64,000 nt of DNA. It comes from Gorsachius magnificus (taxonomy: Eukaryota; Chordata; Aves; Pelecaniformes; Ardeidae). The stretch is from positions 868,001 through 932,000 of the forward strand of contig CM067105.1 of assembly GCA_034008185.1 (NCBI GenBank), written 5' to 3'. Both the position numbers and the translations under genes were made by a program. Shown here piece by piece: positions 1-12,380 of the stretch. Within the stretch, counting starts at the first letter, position 1. Each line of letters starts with the position of its first letter. Below the pieces are notes generated by a model. The model searched no databases. It had not been told where the DNA came from and saw only the letters and a list, made by a program, of their open reading frames with translations.

Positions 1-311
1 TGAAGGAAAGATGGAAGTTGATCCCTGAGCCAACATGTTTGGATATGTTTTTCAGGAGAAAACAAGGCAGGACTGGTGGAAGATACGGAGGGCAGTTTGG
101 CTGCAGTGTGAGTGACGTGGTATAGTAGAAATCCCTGAGGGAAGTGAGCAAGAGAAATCACAGCAGGGCTGAGCAGAGAGGAAGGATGACGTCCACCCAC
201 CTGCAGTGGTACTTCTCTTCCTAATGCAGCCCAGGATGCTGTTGGTCTCCATTGCAGGCATTGTTGCTCAGCTACAAGGTTGCTTGGCAGCTGCATTGAA
301 CAGGCCCGATT

Positions 312-693
312 TCTTCCTAGTCTTTTCTTATCTTTTTCCTTTTTTGCCCACTCACAATTTCTTCCCCTTATCCATCCTTGAGCTCTCCCATGCCAACAGC
401 CCATCTCTCTTTACCTTTCACTCCCTGGCCCTCATTTGGCTTCCTTTGTTCCCTCATTTGGTACTTCTCAGCTTGTCATCATGGGAATTCCTACCTTGGT
501 CAGCAATTCCATTCAACTAGTACCTCCATCTATTACCAGTAGGTCCTGTCATTCCAGATGCTATTACCTTGTCAGAGGTACTACGTGTCAGGGTGAGCCA
601 TCTGTACGCACACATGAACAGCTGTCCAAACAGAGCTTCACTCCAGGGGGACCTTGGTAAACACTGGGATTTGGTAGGTAGAAACCTCACAAA
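312..693. repeat. Long direct repeat, copy 1
   Basis: This stretch matches 61150-61533 in the same orientation. Both have a pyrimidine-rich start, shared words such as CCTACCTTGGTCAGC and CAGAGCTTCACTCCAG, and an end near TGGGATTTGG followed by ACCTCA. Identity looks around 80-85 percent by eye. It has no coding signal. It is either an unclassified dispersed repeat or an old segmental duplication flanking the OR cluster. In copy 2 a CR1 follows directly after the ACCTCA word; here the flank continues without it. Confidence 0.7.
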
Positions 694-1085
694 GTTTTAC
701 AAGGAGAAGCGGCCAATCCTGTAGCCAAGGCAGAATAATCCAAAAACTGAGGCCACGCTGGGACCTGAGCAGCTCAGGAGTGACCCTGAGGAGAAGGGCC
801 TGGGCATGAACAGGAATGCCCTATGAGCCAGTGGTGCGTGCTCACCATGAATCAGGGCAGCTGCACTCTGGGCTGCATGAGGGGGAGCATGGCCCGCCAG
901 GGAAAATAGTAATCATCTCCCTTGACTCACCACTGGTGTGGCCATATCTGTACTGGCGTGTCTACAGGTTGAGGGGTACCCAGTCTGGATGACTGGGGAG
1001 GAAGTGGAGAGGATCTAGAGGAGATGTGCCAGGATGGGTTTTGTTGCCTGTATGGAGAAGCTGAGGGACCGAAGCTTCAGAAACT
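690..1085 (+). repeat. Old CR1-like LINE remnant
   Basis: Scattered words fit the 3' half of CR1 ORF2 on the plus strand: an aggagaagcgg region, a gccagtggtgcgtgctc region and gggctgcatgaggggg. No frame stays open. The call rests on word order only and could be wrong. Confidence 0.35.
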
Positions 1086-2999
1086 TTTGATGTGGAGGCT
1101 CGGGGCTGGACAGTAGTAGTCTGCAACTGCTTCAAGGGTGGTTTCAGAGCTGATAGATCTTTTCTTGGTAGTGGGAAGAGAAGGAAAGATCCAAAAAGTG
1201 AAGCTTGTAAGGTTCAGACTGGGGGAGATGAACAAGAAGTCTCACTCATAGGGCATCCTTTTGGTGCAAGAGGTCACCCAGAGGGAGTCTGCATCAGGTT
1301 GGAGAGACATCAGGGAAAGTCTAGAAATGCTGGTGTTAGAGCCAGGGGGAAATCAAGATGGGTGTCTACAACCTGAATGGAAAGAGCTGCAGGCATGGTA
1401 CAGTGTGGGACAGCCTGCAGTTGAGACGTCTAATGGCTGTGGCAAGGCTGAAAGGCCACACAAGACCAAGGCCTTTATCCCCTTGGCTAGGACAGTTGCA
1501 TCTGACACTGAGGCCTACCAGGAGAAACTGGGTTTGGAGGCTCTGCTCTTGGTTTCCTCCTCAGCCTTTCTTGGCCAAACCAGGATGTGCTGTACAGTTT
1601 TCCTACCTTTGGCATTGCTCACCCTCACACCCCACTGCCCCCAGAAAGAGCCCTGAGTCACACAGGAGGGACAGGATCTGCCTTCCCAGGGCCTGCAGGT
1701 CAGGGCTTGGCCTTTCTGATTTATAAAACCAAGCAAGGGTTTTCTCACCATTACAGCCACTTGCACAGTGCCTTTGCCTCCCTGCAATCATGGCCTCCAA
1801 TGAGCTGCTCTAACGAGTCCCTGGGGAGGCTCTGTCAGTAATGGCCCTCACTGGGGCCCATCAATGCTTCAAGGTACTTTGAGTTTGGCTTCTGACTTGG
1901 ACTTCCTCAGAGGTTTCTTCAGGCTCCTCTCTCTGTATCTGAGCTTCATGGATTCAGTCCCAAAGACAACATGCGCTCCTGAAAATACAAAAAGCCCTCA
2001 ATGATCCTTTTCTCTTAATTGTCTTAAAGTCTTCTGGACTTGTGCAGCTCCTTGGAGAGGTTCTTCAGTGTAGTGAAAGAGGAAGATTTCAAAGTGCACC
2101 TCCTCAGAATGCTGTTTGATTATAAAGGGTCCATTTTATTACTTTTCCATTTAGAGAAGAGGGGATAGCAGCATTCCGCAAGTGATAATGATGCCTCAGG
2201 AGGTCTCCTCAGGAGGTCTGGAGAGGTAGGAGAAGAAGTCCCTGCAGGTCTGACACTCTAGGGACAACCTGAAGGTGAAGACACCTCCCCAATCCGGCCA
2301 TTGCTCTCAACGGCCCCCTGGCACTTCCATCACTCTTCCTGACATCAGACTTCTCCACTGAAGACTGCAGCTGCACGTGACAGCTCCTTTGCACCATCTC
2401 CCCCGTGCTCTCCTTAGAGAACTGAATGCACACAGGCACTGAGGGATGTTTTCCTACTGGCAAGCGAAGAAAAAGCCAAGCATGACCAAGTTCCATCAAC
2501 AAAACTCACTCTGCAAGCACATGCTCAGTACGGGCTGCCTCTACTAAGGTTGCCTTTCGACAAGGGAGAAGATTAGGAGAGATATTTTAGGTCAGTAGAT
2601 AAACAAAGATAGATGGAAACACAATTAAAGAGTTGTCTGAGGAGACAATTAGACTGCTGAAAGACAGGCAAACTTCTAACTGCCTGATGTCAAAGCAGGA
2701 ACTGGCCGGGTGACAGGAATGTGAACAAAGAAAGAGCAAGGGGAGGAGAAAACTGGAGAACAATGGAAAGGGCCTTTGCCTAGGCAGTATTCATGGTAAA
2801 AGATGACATTAGTAATGGTTGTTCTATGAAGACAGGTGAAAATATATGAAAGATTAGAGAAATTACATGCACCATAGAACAGGCAGAATAGTGGTAGTGC
2901 AGTTACAGTGGATGTTCAATAAGTTTTTTGAATATCCCTTTTGAAACTTTGTGGCATTGGTAGAGGTCCCTTGCAAGTGAGGAAAAGCCAATGGTGCAC
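1086..2999. other. No gene recognised
   Basis: Only short frames are open, none with a recognisable domain and none matching elsewhere in the window. No repeat family was identified with confidence. Confidence 0.6.
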
Positions 3000-3530
3000 C
3001 CATCTTTCAAAGAGGTCAAAAGTGTAACCCAGAGAACCCCAGGCTGTACAAGCTCACTGTGGTGATGAGTGTGCCTTGGCATGAGTGCTCTTGGGTGACA
3101 TTTCCGGGCATCTAAGAGAGAAGAATGTGTCCCCGTGCAGTCAGTATGGATTGCCCAAGTGTAAATCATGCCTCACCAACCTGATTGCCTTCATGAAGAA
3201 GTCACTGTTTTTCTGCACCAGGGGTGAGGAGTGGATGTCATTGCCCTCCACTTTAGCAAGACTTTGGGCATGGTCTGCCTTGATACCCTTGTGCCCACAT
3301 CAGGCCATGACAGTCTGGATGGGGAGACAAAGAGCTGGGTAAAACACCAGTAGGATGATGAGGCTGAGCGAGCAGTGCTGAAGGGGTCATTCCCTCCCTG
3401 GAGGCCAGTGGGAGCACTGTGGGGCAGTACAGGGGTCTCTCCTGTGGAGCTGAACACTTGTATCCATGACCCTGAGGAGGCAACTGTCACCACGTTTGTC
3501 GCTGGCATGAAATTGGGAGGGGCATTCCCG
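3000..3530 (+). repeat. Degraded CR1 reverse-transcriptase fragment
   Basis: A plus-strand frame around 3140-3200 reads as a damaged form of the CR1 segment ending SCLTNL. The part at 3360-3520 corresponds to the stretch that in intact CR1 contains VPQGSVLGP and FADD. Frameshifts and stops are frequent, so this is an ancient 5'- and 3'-incomplete LINE copy. A CR1-like phrase (ggtgaggccccacttgg) recurs at about 4017-4035, so the remnant may extend that far. Confidence 0.6.
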
Positions 3531-4229
3531 TACCCTAGGGCTGCCCTTCAGGGGAAACCTGACTGGCAGAAGGCCTGTCCTGTCAGGAACATGCTGAGAC
3601 AGAAGCAGGACAAAGGCCAGGATAGGATTTGCTGCTGCTCATGGTGTCAGGGCTGTCCTGTGGGCTGCAGCTGCTGGCCATGCCTGTTGGGAACCTCCAA
3701 ACTGAAGGACAAGCTTTAGTGCCCTTCACCACAGCTCATGGTGGCTCCTCTGTGTTGCTGTCCTCTCTCAGGAGCACTTCTGGGTGCATTACTCTCAGCC
3801 TCGGTGTGCAGAGGAGCTGCTGGATGTCTTCTGTGCTCCCCTTCACAGCCCCTGGCTCTGCCCCCACTGTCAGCCCATGGGCACCACTCAGTCCCTTTAC
3901 ACTGGGTGTTGGGTGTCTCCACGGGCCCTCCTCTGAGCCCATGCAGGGATCCCCAGTGCGTATCTCTGCTTGGAGCTGGCCACCCCATCCTGGCTGCACA
4001 GTCCCAGGGAAGCCTGGTGAGGCCCCACTTGGAGAGTAGGTTGTGATTATATGGGTTTTTCACTCACCTGCCCTCTCCTCGAGGATGGGGAGAAAACAGA
4101 CAGAAGGGGAAAAGTCTCATGGATAAGGGAATGGCACCCAAACCAGAAAAAGAAAAGCCATGTGTGTAAGCAAAGCAAAAAAAGGAATTCACACACCACT
4201 TCCCAGGGCCAGGCAGATGTTCAGCCACT

Positions 4230-4600
4230 TGATTGGAGGCAGAGCCTCAGCACGCATAACACTGGCTTGGGAAGACAAACACTGCAACAGCAAACTACAC
4301 CCCTTCCTCCTGCTTTTGCCGAGTTTTTATTGCTGAGCACGACATGCTTTGCTATGGAAGAGCCCTTTGGTCAGTTCAGGTCCCCTGTCCCGGCTGGCTT
4401 CCCTCCCATTTCCTTGCCCCCCCCCAAACCGACTGACTTTTGTGGGAGGTGTTGGAGAGAGAAAGCCTTGATGCTCTGCGAGCAGTGTTCAGCAACAGCC
4501 AGAACCCTGGTGTGGGATCAGCACTGGTTTAGCCACCAATGCAAAGCGCAGCATTTAGAAGGGCTGCTACAAAGAAAGTTAACTCCATCCCAGCCAGGCC
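4230..4600 (-). mobile_element. Diverged ERV LTR fragment
   Basis: Read on the minus strand this begins with a CCAGGCCTGGCTGGGATGG-like start and continues through words typical of the ERV-L LTRs seen later (agttaactt, gctgaacactgctcg, tgacc.aaaggg). The same family occurs at 60812-61075 on the same strand and at 62935-63420 on the other. It is old and no target duplication was found. Confidence 0.5.
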
Positions 4601-4969
4601 TGGTACGAGGATGCTTGGTCAAAGTGGGTGGGAGGATCTGACCTTGGGGCAGGGACAGGAGGAGAGGACACAACACAATGAGGACGAGAAGCAGAAGGGG
4701 CAGAAAGGGAAATTTCTCATGAGTTTAAGGGGAGATAAAACCTACCATGATACTGGATGAGGGCTGGGTAAGGAGAAATCCCTGACCAACCTGATCTACC
4801 TGCCAAGTTCTCCCTGCTCAGACCAGACCATGGTGCTGGAGGCCTCCAGAGATCCCATCCAACAAACATCAGGTGGGGTCAAGGGACTGGGCACTGGAGG
4901 CAGGGATAAGGGGCACTGAGGTGTGTTGAGGCTGTGCTGGCCTTTGTAACTGTGTTTGTCCCTGTCCTC

Positions 4970-5840
4970 AGGATTACACAGTGAGGCAGTTCATCCTCAA
5001 AAGGAGGCCCTGCTCCATGGGCAACCTCCAGCCTGCGCCATTGTCAGGGTGAGACCCTTGCAGGAGCAGAAAACAGAATTTGCCTTTGCTGCATTTCATG
5101 AGTATCCTGCCAATAAGTGCTCTCCTCCGTGAACCCTTTAATTGAGCATAGGAGTCTGGGAGAGCTTTTCAGTAGAGAATCAGGGAAAAAGGTCATCCTG
5201 TCACATTGTTGTCTACAGTTTATTAGAGAAATGTACTTGTTCAGCAGCATCTCTGCATTTCCCTTGGTCTATAACACAGCAATTAAAGCTCTCCGCTTTG
5301 CTCTTTAGTTTTTCTGCAGCCATCAACTCCAGGTGGTCACCCACTGGCAGTTGCTTCATGCCCCTGGCAGTGCACTGTCCCCCACATGGTCCCATGGACC
5401 CGCTGTGCAGGCACAGCATGGTAAAGAGTGTATTTGGTGTGAGGAACAGTTTCTCTTCATAATGTTCATGACACTCCCTTGTGCCCTGTCCCCTATGGTT
5501 CCTCCTGCATGAGACAGCCTCCAGGAGGCCATGAGGGAAAGCTCACTCCAGTCCTATTCCCTAAGACATCACCACATGCCAATGGAAAATGCCAGCTCAG
5601 CAGCATTTTAGTGTGGGGCACAATTTCTTCATCCTGTTCCTGACCTTAGCTTTGGAAGAAGAGACAAACCTCCAAATAAGTGGCACTGCTCAAAGCCTCT
5701 TTTATTACAGAGATGTGACAGGGGAGGACAGCTGTGCCATCGTGCAAGACACATGTGCAAAGACCTCTGGGTCAGACAGACTGGTTTCATGCCTCCCAAG
5801 AAGTGGAGTACATGCAGACATTCCTGTGGAAAGAGAATTA
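4970..5840. repeat. 3' flank of OR unit 1 (duplicon)
   Basis: Colinear with 23370-24384, the corresponding 3' flank of OR unit 2. Shared landmarks are the CATTGTCAGGGTGAG / CATTGCCAAGGTGAG start, the tttattacagagatgtga block, the cacatgtgcaaagacctct block and the ggcaatcacttgtgaag end. The tandem unit therefore includes about 0.9-1 kb downstream of the receptor as well as the gene and its upstream module. Confidence 0.8.
5701..5706 (-). terminator. Candidate poly(A) signal of OR unit 1
   Basis: TTTATT on the plus strand is AATAAA on the OR strand, about 135 bp past the end of the receptor frame. The same block is kept at 24195-24200 in unit 2. Conservation in both units supports a 3' end signal; transcript data are absent. 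Confidence 0.4.
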
Positions 5841-6823
5841 TCACAGATAAAATGGCCAAAGCACAGGATGTTTCCCAGATATATTGGCAATCACTTGTGA
5901 AGACACATGGGACAACTTATTGCTGCTGAAAGACTCTGATGGAATCAGCTTCTTCAGCACGTCTATGATCTCCTGGTTCCTCATGGTGTAGATGACGGGG
6001 TTTACTGCTGGAGGTACCACTGAGTACAGAACAGCCACCACCAGATCCAAGGATGGGGAGGAGATGGAGGGGGGACGCAGGTAGGCAAACATTACAGTGC
6101 TGAGAAACAAGGAGACCACAGCCAGGTGAGGCAGGCACGTGGAAAAGGCTTTGTGCCATCCCTGAAGATCTGCACATAGGACACCACAATGAAAACAAAA
6201 CACGCAAATACTGAAGAAAGACTAAAGAAAAGAAGCCCAACCTCCCTGAAGTAGGAGTGTGAGCAGGACAGCTTGAGGATCTGGGGAATTTCACAGAAGA
6301 ACTGGCCCACAGCATTGCCCTTGCAGAGGGGGAGTGAAAATGTATTGGTAGTGTGTAGCACAGCATTGAGAAAGCCACAGCCCCAGGCAGCTACTGCCAT
6401 GTGGACACAAGCTCTGCTGCCAAGGAGGGTCCCGTAGTGCAGGGGCTTGCAGGTGGCAATGTAACGATCATAGGCCATGACGGTGAGTAGAAAATACTCT
6501 GCTGCTACCAAAAAGGTAAACAGAAAGACCTGTGCAGCACATCCTGCATAGGAGATGGCCCTGGAGTCCCACAGATTATTAGCCATGAATTTGGGAGCAG
6601 TGATGGAGATGGATCCCAGGTCGAGGAGGGAGAGGTTGAGGAGGAAGAAGTACATGGGGGTGTGGAGGCAGTGGTCGCAGGCTATGGCGGTGATGATGAG
6701 GCCGTTTCCCCGGAGGGCAGCCAGGTAGATGCCCAGGAAGAGCCAGAAGTTCAAGAGCTGCAGCTCCCGTGTTTCTGCAAACACGAGGAGGAGGAACTGG
6801 GTGATGGAGCTGTTGTTGGACAT
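5841..6823 (-). pseudogene. Olfactory receptor, family 14-like, frameshifted
   Basis: A seven-transmembrane odorant receptor of the bird-expanded family-14 group, coded in a single exon from the ATG at 6823 (MSNNSSITQF). TM1 to TM5 are open to about 6165: HTPMYFFLLN in the first loop, MAYDRYIATCKPL at the end of TM3, SYVQIFR after TM5. Compared with the unit 2 gene, 28 bp are missing in the third intracellular loop, so TM6 and TM7 (KAFSTCLPHL, PPAVNPVIYTMRNQ) continue in another frame down to the stop at 5841. Further changes at conserved sites are LRGN for LLGN in TM1, CDHC for CDHR, and IATC for IAIC after DRY. The 5' end has a good acceptor (TTTCTACAG, around 6849) 20-odd bases before the ATG. 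It cannot make a normal receptor. It could be a recent pseudogene or, if the deletion is a sequencing error, a gene. Confidence 0.93.
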
Positions 6824-7989
6824 TTTGGCCCTCCGGGATTGGTTATCTGTAGAAAGGAAATAATGGGAGTTAGAAAGTAAGGCAGGCTTCTTTGAGAAAT
6901 ATCTTTTCAGTTTCTTATAGAAAACCCAAAACCACCTTTCCCTTTTCAGGAAGACTTTTGGTGAGCTGTGGCTGGTGCTGGCTGAGGGTGACCCAGGGAC
7001 TAGGAGGCTCTGCTGTGGGCTCTGCAGGAGTCCATCCTGCCCTGCAGCAATAGGGAAAGATGAACACAGGGTGATCTCAGATGAAATCTATGCTTTTCAG
7101 CACTGTCACTCCCAACTCACCTGACTGCAGAGCAGAGGTGTGAGGATTTTGTTTTGTGTCTTCTCTTCCAGTTGCTCCACCGCAACTGAGGAGTGGTTTT
7201 CTGCTGCACTGCCAGGGAAATCTTGTGGGTCCTGGGAGGCAAAGGGACTGTCCCTGAGTGCAGAGGGAGGACAGCCGCTCTGTCCATCAGCCCTGGTCTC
7301 AGCTGCCCTTTACCGGCAGCTCTTTCAGTTCCAGGACTAGCACACTTGGGGGTTCCCCCCAAAAGAAACAGGGCACTGCTGGGAGCAGAGGAATCCAGTT
7401 TCCCCGTGCAGATCTCCAGACAGCTCAGCTCATTGTACCTGCAGAGGACCTAAGCTCTGCCCTCCCAACCAGGGACACCGAGGGCTCATGGCAGCTGCCC
7501 ACCTACAGCCACCCAGCAGCATTGCAGTGGTCTCAGCACCCATTGGTCTTCTCCATGGGGCTCCTGCATAACACAGAGATGCCACGGGAGAGCTTTGCCC
7601 TCCTGCCCCCTGCCTGCAGCCCAGCAGGACCGCCCAAGGAAAGAGTCCCATCTCCTCCTTTTGTTACATCCTGAAGAGAGGCTGAGATCCCTGCCAGTCG
7701 CACACACCGCAGTACCCAGAGCCCCAGAGGTTCACAGGGCATGAGTGGGATGCTTTTCATCCATGGACATACTTGCATGGCAGCACACACAGTGTTGGTG
7801 TCTGAGCTGCACTTGAATCCTCACCCACCAAATACCACAGGGAGTGTAACAGGAAGAGCAAGGGCGGCAGGGAGAAGAGGAGAAGGTGCCCAGGGACCCC
7901 TTTGCAAGGGAGGCAGGAGAGGGAGACCCAGTCAGACATGGGAGGTTGTGTCCTCTTTGGTGGTCAAGCTGCTGGGAAGGCAACTCCTG

Positions 7990-9920
7990 GCCAAGTCTCC
8001 ATGGCATTGAGGGCAGAGGCTCTGCTGTGTGAGTGAGGAGACCAGGGGGTGGCTCCAGGGAAAGTGTCTGCACTGCAGGGGATGGCAGGGAGATGCCTGA
8101 ATCCCTCCTCCCACGGCATTTCTGGCAGCAGTTCTCTCTTCCATCATGCTCATGGGTTTGCTGCCTGGAGCTCTTCTTGGCCAGGACCTGTTTCTCTCTC
8201 CCTGTGTCTTTTCCTTCTGCATGCTCACAGTCCCCACCCCACCTGCTGTGTGCTCAGCTCTGCCCTGCAGTAACCTCCTGGAAGCAGGGCACTTCCCAGG
8301 GACATCTCTGTGTGTTCAGGGGACAAGGAGCAGCTCAGACAAGTGATAACAAGAACTGGGCTCTTCGTGCCTTCTCCAGAGCAGAGAAATAAATTCCCAT
8401 CTCCCACTGACCACCCAGCCCACCAAGAGGAGACAGCTGAAAGCAGAGATTTCTACCCTGTCAGGGAATGCCCTACGTTAACATGCATCTTTGAAATGAC
8501 CAATCTTAAAATTTCCTGTGTGAACTGAATGGTGACCCTGGCAGGCGGCAGAGGCTGTGCCCTGGTTCACAGCTCCCCGGGGTGCAGAAACTCCTCTTGG
8601 ACGGAGAGCCTTGTGTATCCATGGCTGCACACCTAGCTTAAAAAAACCTGGAGTTGTCCCAAGGAGAAAGCAGACATCATGCCCTGTCCCTCTGATGGTG
8701 CAACAGGGAGCCCCTGCTCAAGAGCACGTCCGCCTCCTCTGGAACGGGCAAAATGCATCCTCCTGAAAGATAATATCTGCTGTGGGATGTAACATTTTTT
8801 TGATAACCCCCCATGAACACTAGCAAAACTTTCCTTCACCCAGAAACTTACCATGTAAAGGGTTGTGAAGATCTATGCCCCCAGTAATCTCTCAGCATCC
8901 TCCCACACCAGGCTGCCTTTAACCTCTCTCTGCCTCACTCCTCTCCCCTCGGTGCCTGCAGGCAGTGCCCTCAGCCCTGCTGCGCTTTGCAGAGGAGCTG
9001 CTCCTGGGCAGAGCTGTCTCTCGGCAGCGCTGCCCACTTGCCATCAGCTCCCTCCATCCCAGGAGCCCAGCCCAGCTCAGCAGCAGAGGACCAGCCCAAG
9101 GCAGCACTTGCTCTGCCCCTCGGGGCTCCCTCCAGGTGTCCCTGGGGCTCCAGGGGAACCTGCTGTGACACAGGCTGAAGTAATCACTGATGTTCCCTCT
9201 CTCTGCTGGGGAGAGACACTTCTTTCCAGGAGTGTTATTTCATATCTCAGAAAAACAAGGAGGCTTAAGAATCATATTTTATTGTGCCATCTTTAGGCAG
9301 GACACACAGGCAGGGACAGGGTTTAGTCTCTTCCATCCCTCCTGCTGAAGGAAGGGACACAGCTGAGTCAATGAGGCATCTCATTTGTAGATTTGTAGCC
9401 CTGGGGCTGGGAGGGGACTCAGCTCCCTCCCATGCCTTCCACAGACCCACAGCTGGTGGGATTCTTCTTCTATCAGGTGTTCAGCTGGGCACAAAATGGG
9501 CAGCTGCATGTGAGCTCCTTGTCTCAGCTCCCATGGTAATTACTGGAGATGGAGCCCAGGAGTGAGGTGTTCAGAGGCAAACTCCTGGTGACTTTGAGGT
9601 GCCAGAGGTGGTGCAAAATATGTGCAGGTAACTGCAAGCTCCAATGGAGCAGTTCTTAAAGACAGGGCAGCATGTGGGGCATCATCTTGGATGCTGGTTG
9701 GGAATCCCTTTGCCCAATTCACCCCCTCAATCACATGCAGGGTTTGTGAAACACATGGAAGCACAAGGAGAAAATGGTGTGTGTAGAACAGTCCGTGTGC
9801 TAAAGGCAGGCAGAAGACCTGAAATAACAGGAGGGGGAAGGGTCGTGCTGAAGTGAAATAGGTTGAATTTCATTTTGAGACAGAAAAAGAAGGAGGATGT
9901 GCATATCTGTGCTGGAATAA
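7990..9920. repeat. OR upstream module, copy 1
   Basis: First of six copies of a 1.5-2.2 kb segment found upstream of the receptors. Landmarks in order are a ctgcaggggatggcag block (about 8072), a tgaccctggcaggcggcagag block (about 8531), the GTAAGT donor on the minus strand (8846-8851), and the block starting gcagaggagctgctcctgg (about 8990). The copy ends with a gaaataggttgaat word at about 9857. Other copies are at 26050-28084, 34070-36130, 49700-51930, 53100-54964 and 59270-60700. There are no coding signs in any frame. Confidence 0.85.
8846..8925 (-). promoter_or_regulatory. Candidate OR promoter and 5' noncoding exon, unit 1
   Basis: On the receptor strand a TTAAAG box (8917-8922) is followed about 70 bp later by a consensus donor GTAAGT (8851 to 8846). 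An acceptor (TTTCTACAG) lies about 2.0 kb downstream, just before the receptor ATG at 6823. The box-donor pair is kept with the same spacing in units 2 and 4 and in the inverted unit. OR genes usually have short 5' noncoding exons spliced to a single coding exon; assigning this role here is inference. Confidence 0.35.
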
Positions 9921-9998
9921 AAAGAGAAATGGAGGACTGGAAATGATGTGCATGTGTGTATGGCGGGAGGGCTGTTGAACCAATATGTGAACCCAACA

Positions 9999-10235
9999 GG
10001 CAGGTGTAGGGGAGCTGGTGTGTAGGTAAGGTTAAGGAATACATTGGGAAATCAGGAGCTACGTGCTCATCTAGGATTTAACCTACCAATTTCACCTGGG
10101 AGTAGTGTGTAAGCTCAGGGGCTGGTAGTGGGCCAATGTATGGCTCCTACACACCGGTGTAAGGGGGAGGGTGTGTGTCTGCTCTTGGAGAATACATTGA
10201 GGAATTGGGAGGTCCATGCTTATCTTGGATTCCAG
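9999..10235. repeat. Two-copy tandem repeat, period about 153 bp
   Basis: A segment ending gaatacattgggaaatcagg (about 10036) recurs as gaatacattgaggaattggg (about 10189). It is preceded in both copies by a ggtgta.ggggag word and followed by a tgctcat/tgcttat word. The copies are imperfect. No coding content. Confidence 0.55.
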
Positions 10236-10744
10236 CATTTTGTTTTGCAATTCTTTAAATGATGAGAAGAGACACTTGGGCTACAGTGGGAAACCTATAG
10301 GAGGGATAACCACAACATTCCCCTACATTCTCAGAAAATTGTCCTGGTAAAGCCTAAGTCTGGCTCACCGCAAATGAAGGGCTATGGGGAGGAGAGTGCT
10401 GACCTTAACTAGAAAAATGTCCATTCACTGATGATCTCTGAAAGAATGTGTAACAGGGATTAACACTGAACATGGTGCCAACATGAGAATGATTCAAAAA
10501 AACCTCGGAAATAAAGCTAATCACTTTCAATACTGCAATGTGACTCAGCAATCAGACAGAGCTAACCCCGATGCTGATCCCTCAGCCCTGCCAGAATGAG
10601 AACAAAACTGCAGAATCCACGTGGCCACAGACATCCCCTGGAACGTGGTTATGAAAATTTGCCTCCCTAACTACTATGCCAGTGAGTCTTTAGAGTATGG
10701 AAGGGTATTAACTTTCTTTATAAATATATATATATTCTACTAGC

Positions 10745-10930
10745 AACTAGGAGATGTTTCACGATCATTAGCCCTTGTTCTCATGGAGAACTTCAACTTC
10801 CCAGGTGTCTGCTGGATGTACAATAAAACAGAGAGGAAACAGTCTAGGAGGTTCCTGGAGTGCGTGGAAGAAAACTTCCTGACACAGCTGATGAGTGAAC
10901 CAATGAGGTGTCATGGATGGAGTGAGAGGG
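10745..10930 (+). repeat. CR1 endonuclease-region fragment
   Basis: Short plus-strand CR1 piece. It contains the words for the ...GDFNFP-type endonuclease segment (gagaacttcaacttccc) and the following gtctaggaggttcctggagtg and ttcctgacacagctg. It is truncated at both ends. Confidence 0.65.
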
Positions 10931-12380
10931 AGGCAAAAACCTATATTTTTTTGGTGTAAACCAGTGAGTTAACAAAGTTCAGTGGCAAATGCGACAATAG
11001 TTAATAAGATTCGATGGCAAGGTACACTTGGTTATTTACTGCACAGAGGACAGGGTCAGACAAAACTGTGAGGGAGACCCTCCCATTGAGTCATGAGGTT
11101 CAGAACAGATCCCCTTGCTTTCTAAACTCCTTCCTCAGAGAGGAGTCTGGGTGAGGCTGGATCCAGTCCTAATCCCAGATTCGGTCAATGATTTATGTCT
11201 AAAGGACTAGGTATGCACAATCAGTCCTTGCTATCAGTTAGCCAAGGTTTCAGAGTTAGCGTGCTGTTAGCCACTTATCGAGGATCTGTTGGAGCAAGGA
11301 ATGTCTCAACCCTGAGGACTGACCTTGAGAGGCGCCCCTGCTCAAGGGGAGATCCTGGCACGCAGCCCACTGCCGTGCAGGAGAGCTCAAAGGGCTCTTG
11401 GACTGCTCACTATTGATGGGGGTAAGATGGTTGGCTCATTTGCATACTGACCACAGATTTTAGTTCCTTCACTATGCTTAGGTGGGCACATTGCACAATA
11501 GCCCCTGGCTATTTTCTTGTCATGTTTCCTGAATCCAGTTTGAGGCTGACACAGCCATCATGACTGGGCACATCCATTACGGCCACCACTGGTGGTTATT
11601 GCCTGAGCAGGGTTATGGGAGATAAAGTTTGGTGGCAGGGGGTCAGGTAAGGGAGAAGCACAGCATCACAAAGAGATGGCAGAGCCAAACTCTTCTGCAG
11701 TCGCAGATGGCATGGCAGAGACAACAGCTGTGAACTTGCTCCCAGGAGCTTCACGCTGGGCCTTAGAAAGAACTGACAAGGCGGGTGGTGCTGCCTGCAG
11801 CAGGACAAAGGATCTTTGATTTCCATGTTTGTAGGTTTTCTCACTTCAGTTCCACAATGCCAGGCCACTATTGCAGGAAAGGCAGTTGCCCAGCTTCTTG
11901 AACCCAGGAATCAGTATTCCATGCCTCCCAAGCTTTTGTCCAGACAAGTGTGATTCTGTTTTAAGTGTCGGTAATCCCCTGACCCATGGAAGGCTGTGAG
12001 GAGAATCAAATCCAACTTTATGATGAGATTAGTTTCATTTTACATGCTGAAAAGCAGGGTCGATGTAGGGAGCTCAGATCTTCCAGGCTCCCTGCTGCAC
12101 AGTTAGGATTTCAGAGACTGGAAATACAGGCAAAGGTGTTGTGTCACTCTACTCCACATCAAGGTTTTGCTTTCCTTTCTGCCTTCACTAACCTGGGATC
12201 TGTCCCTTGGCCACCTTTGGCTAAAATCAAAACAACTGCCCTGTTGCACCTCCCCTTCGTCCTGATGAAAATTGTTAGAAACAGGTGGAATAGAGATGAT
12301 GTAAGGGCAATTCTGTCTAAGAGCTGTAACCATGAAATGCCTGCCAGAGGCTAATCGCTGAGAACTTACAGCTATTTTGT
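10931..12380. other. No gene recognised
   Basis: No domain-bearing frame. The composition and the ggttatttactgcacagagg stretch suggest an old LTR or other repeat around 10980-11580, but no family or termini could be fixed. Confidence 0.5.

Noticed and set aside
4051..4641. 196-residue plus-strand frame
   Set aside because: Its second half is antisense LTR sequence, and the first half has no recognisable domain.
6662..6880. Antisense open frame over the OR start, repeated at 25183-25392, 52631-52828 and 58450-58800
   Set aside because: It is the shadow of the conserved TM1-TM2 codons on the other strand and has no independent support.
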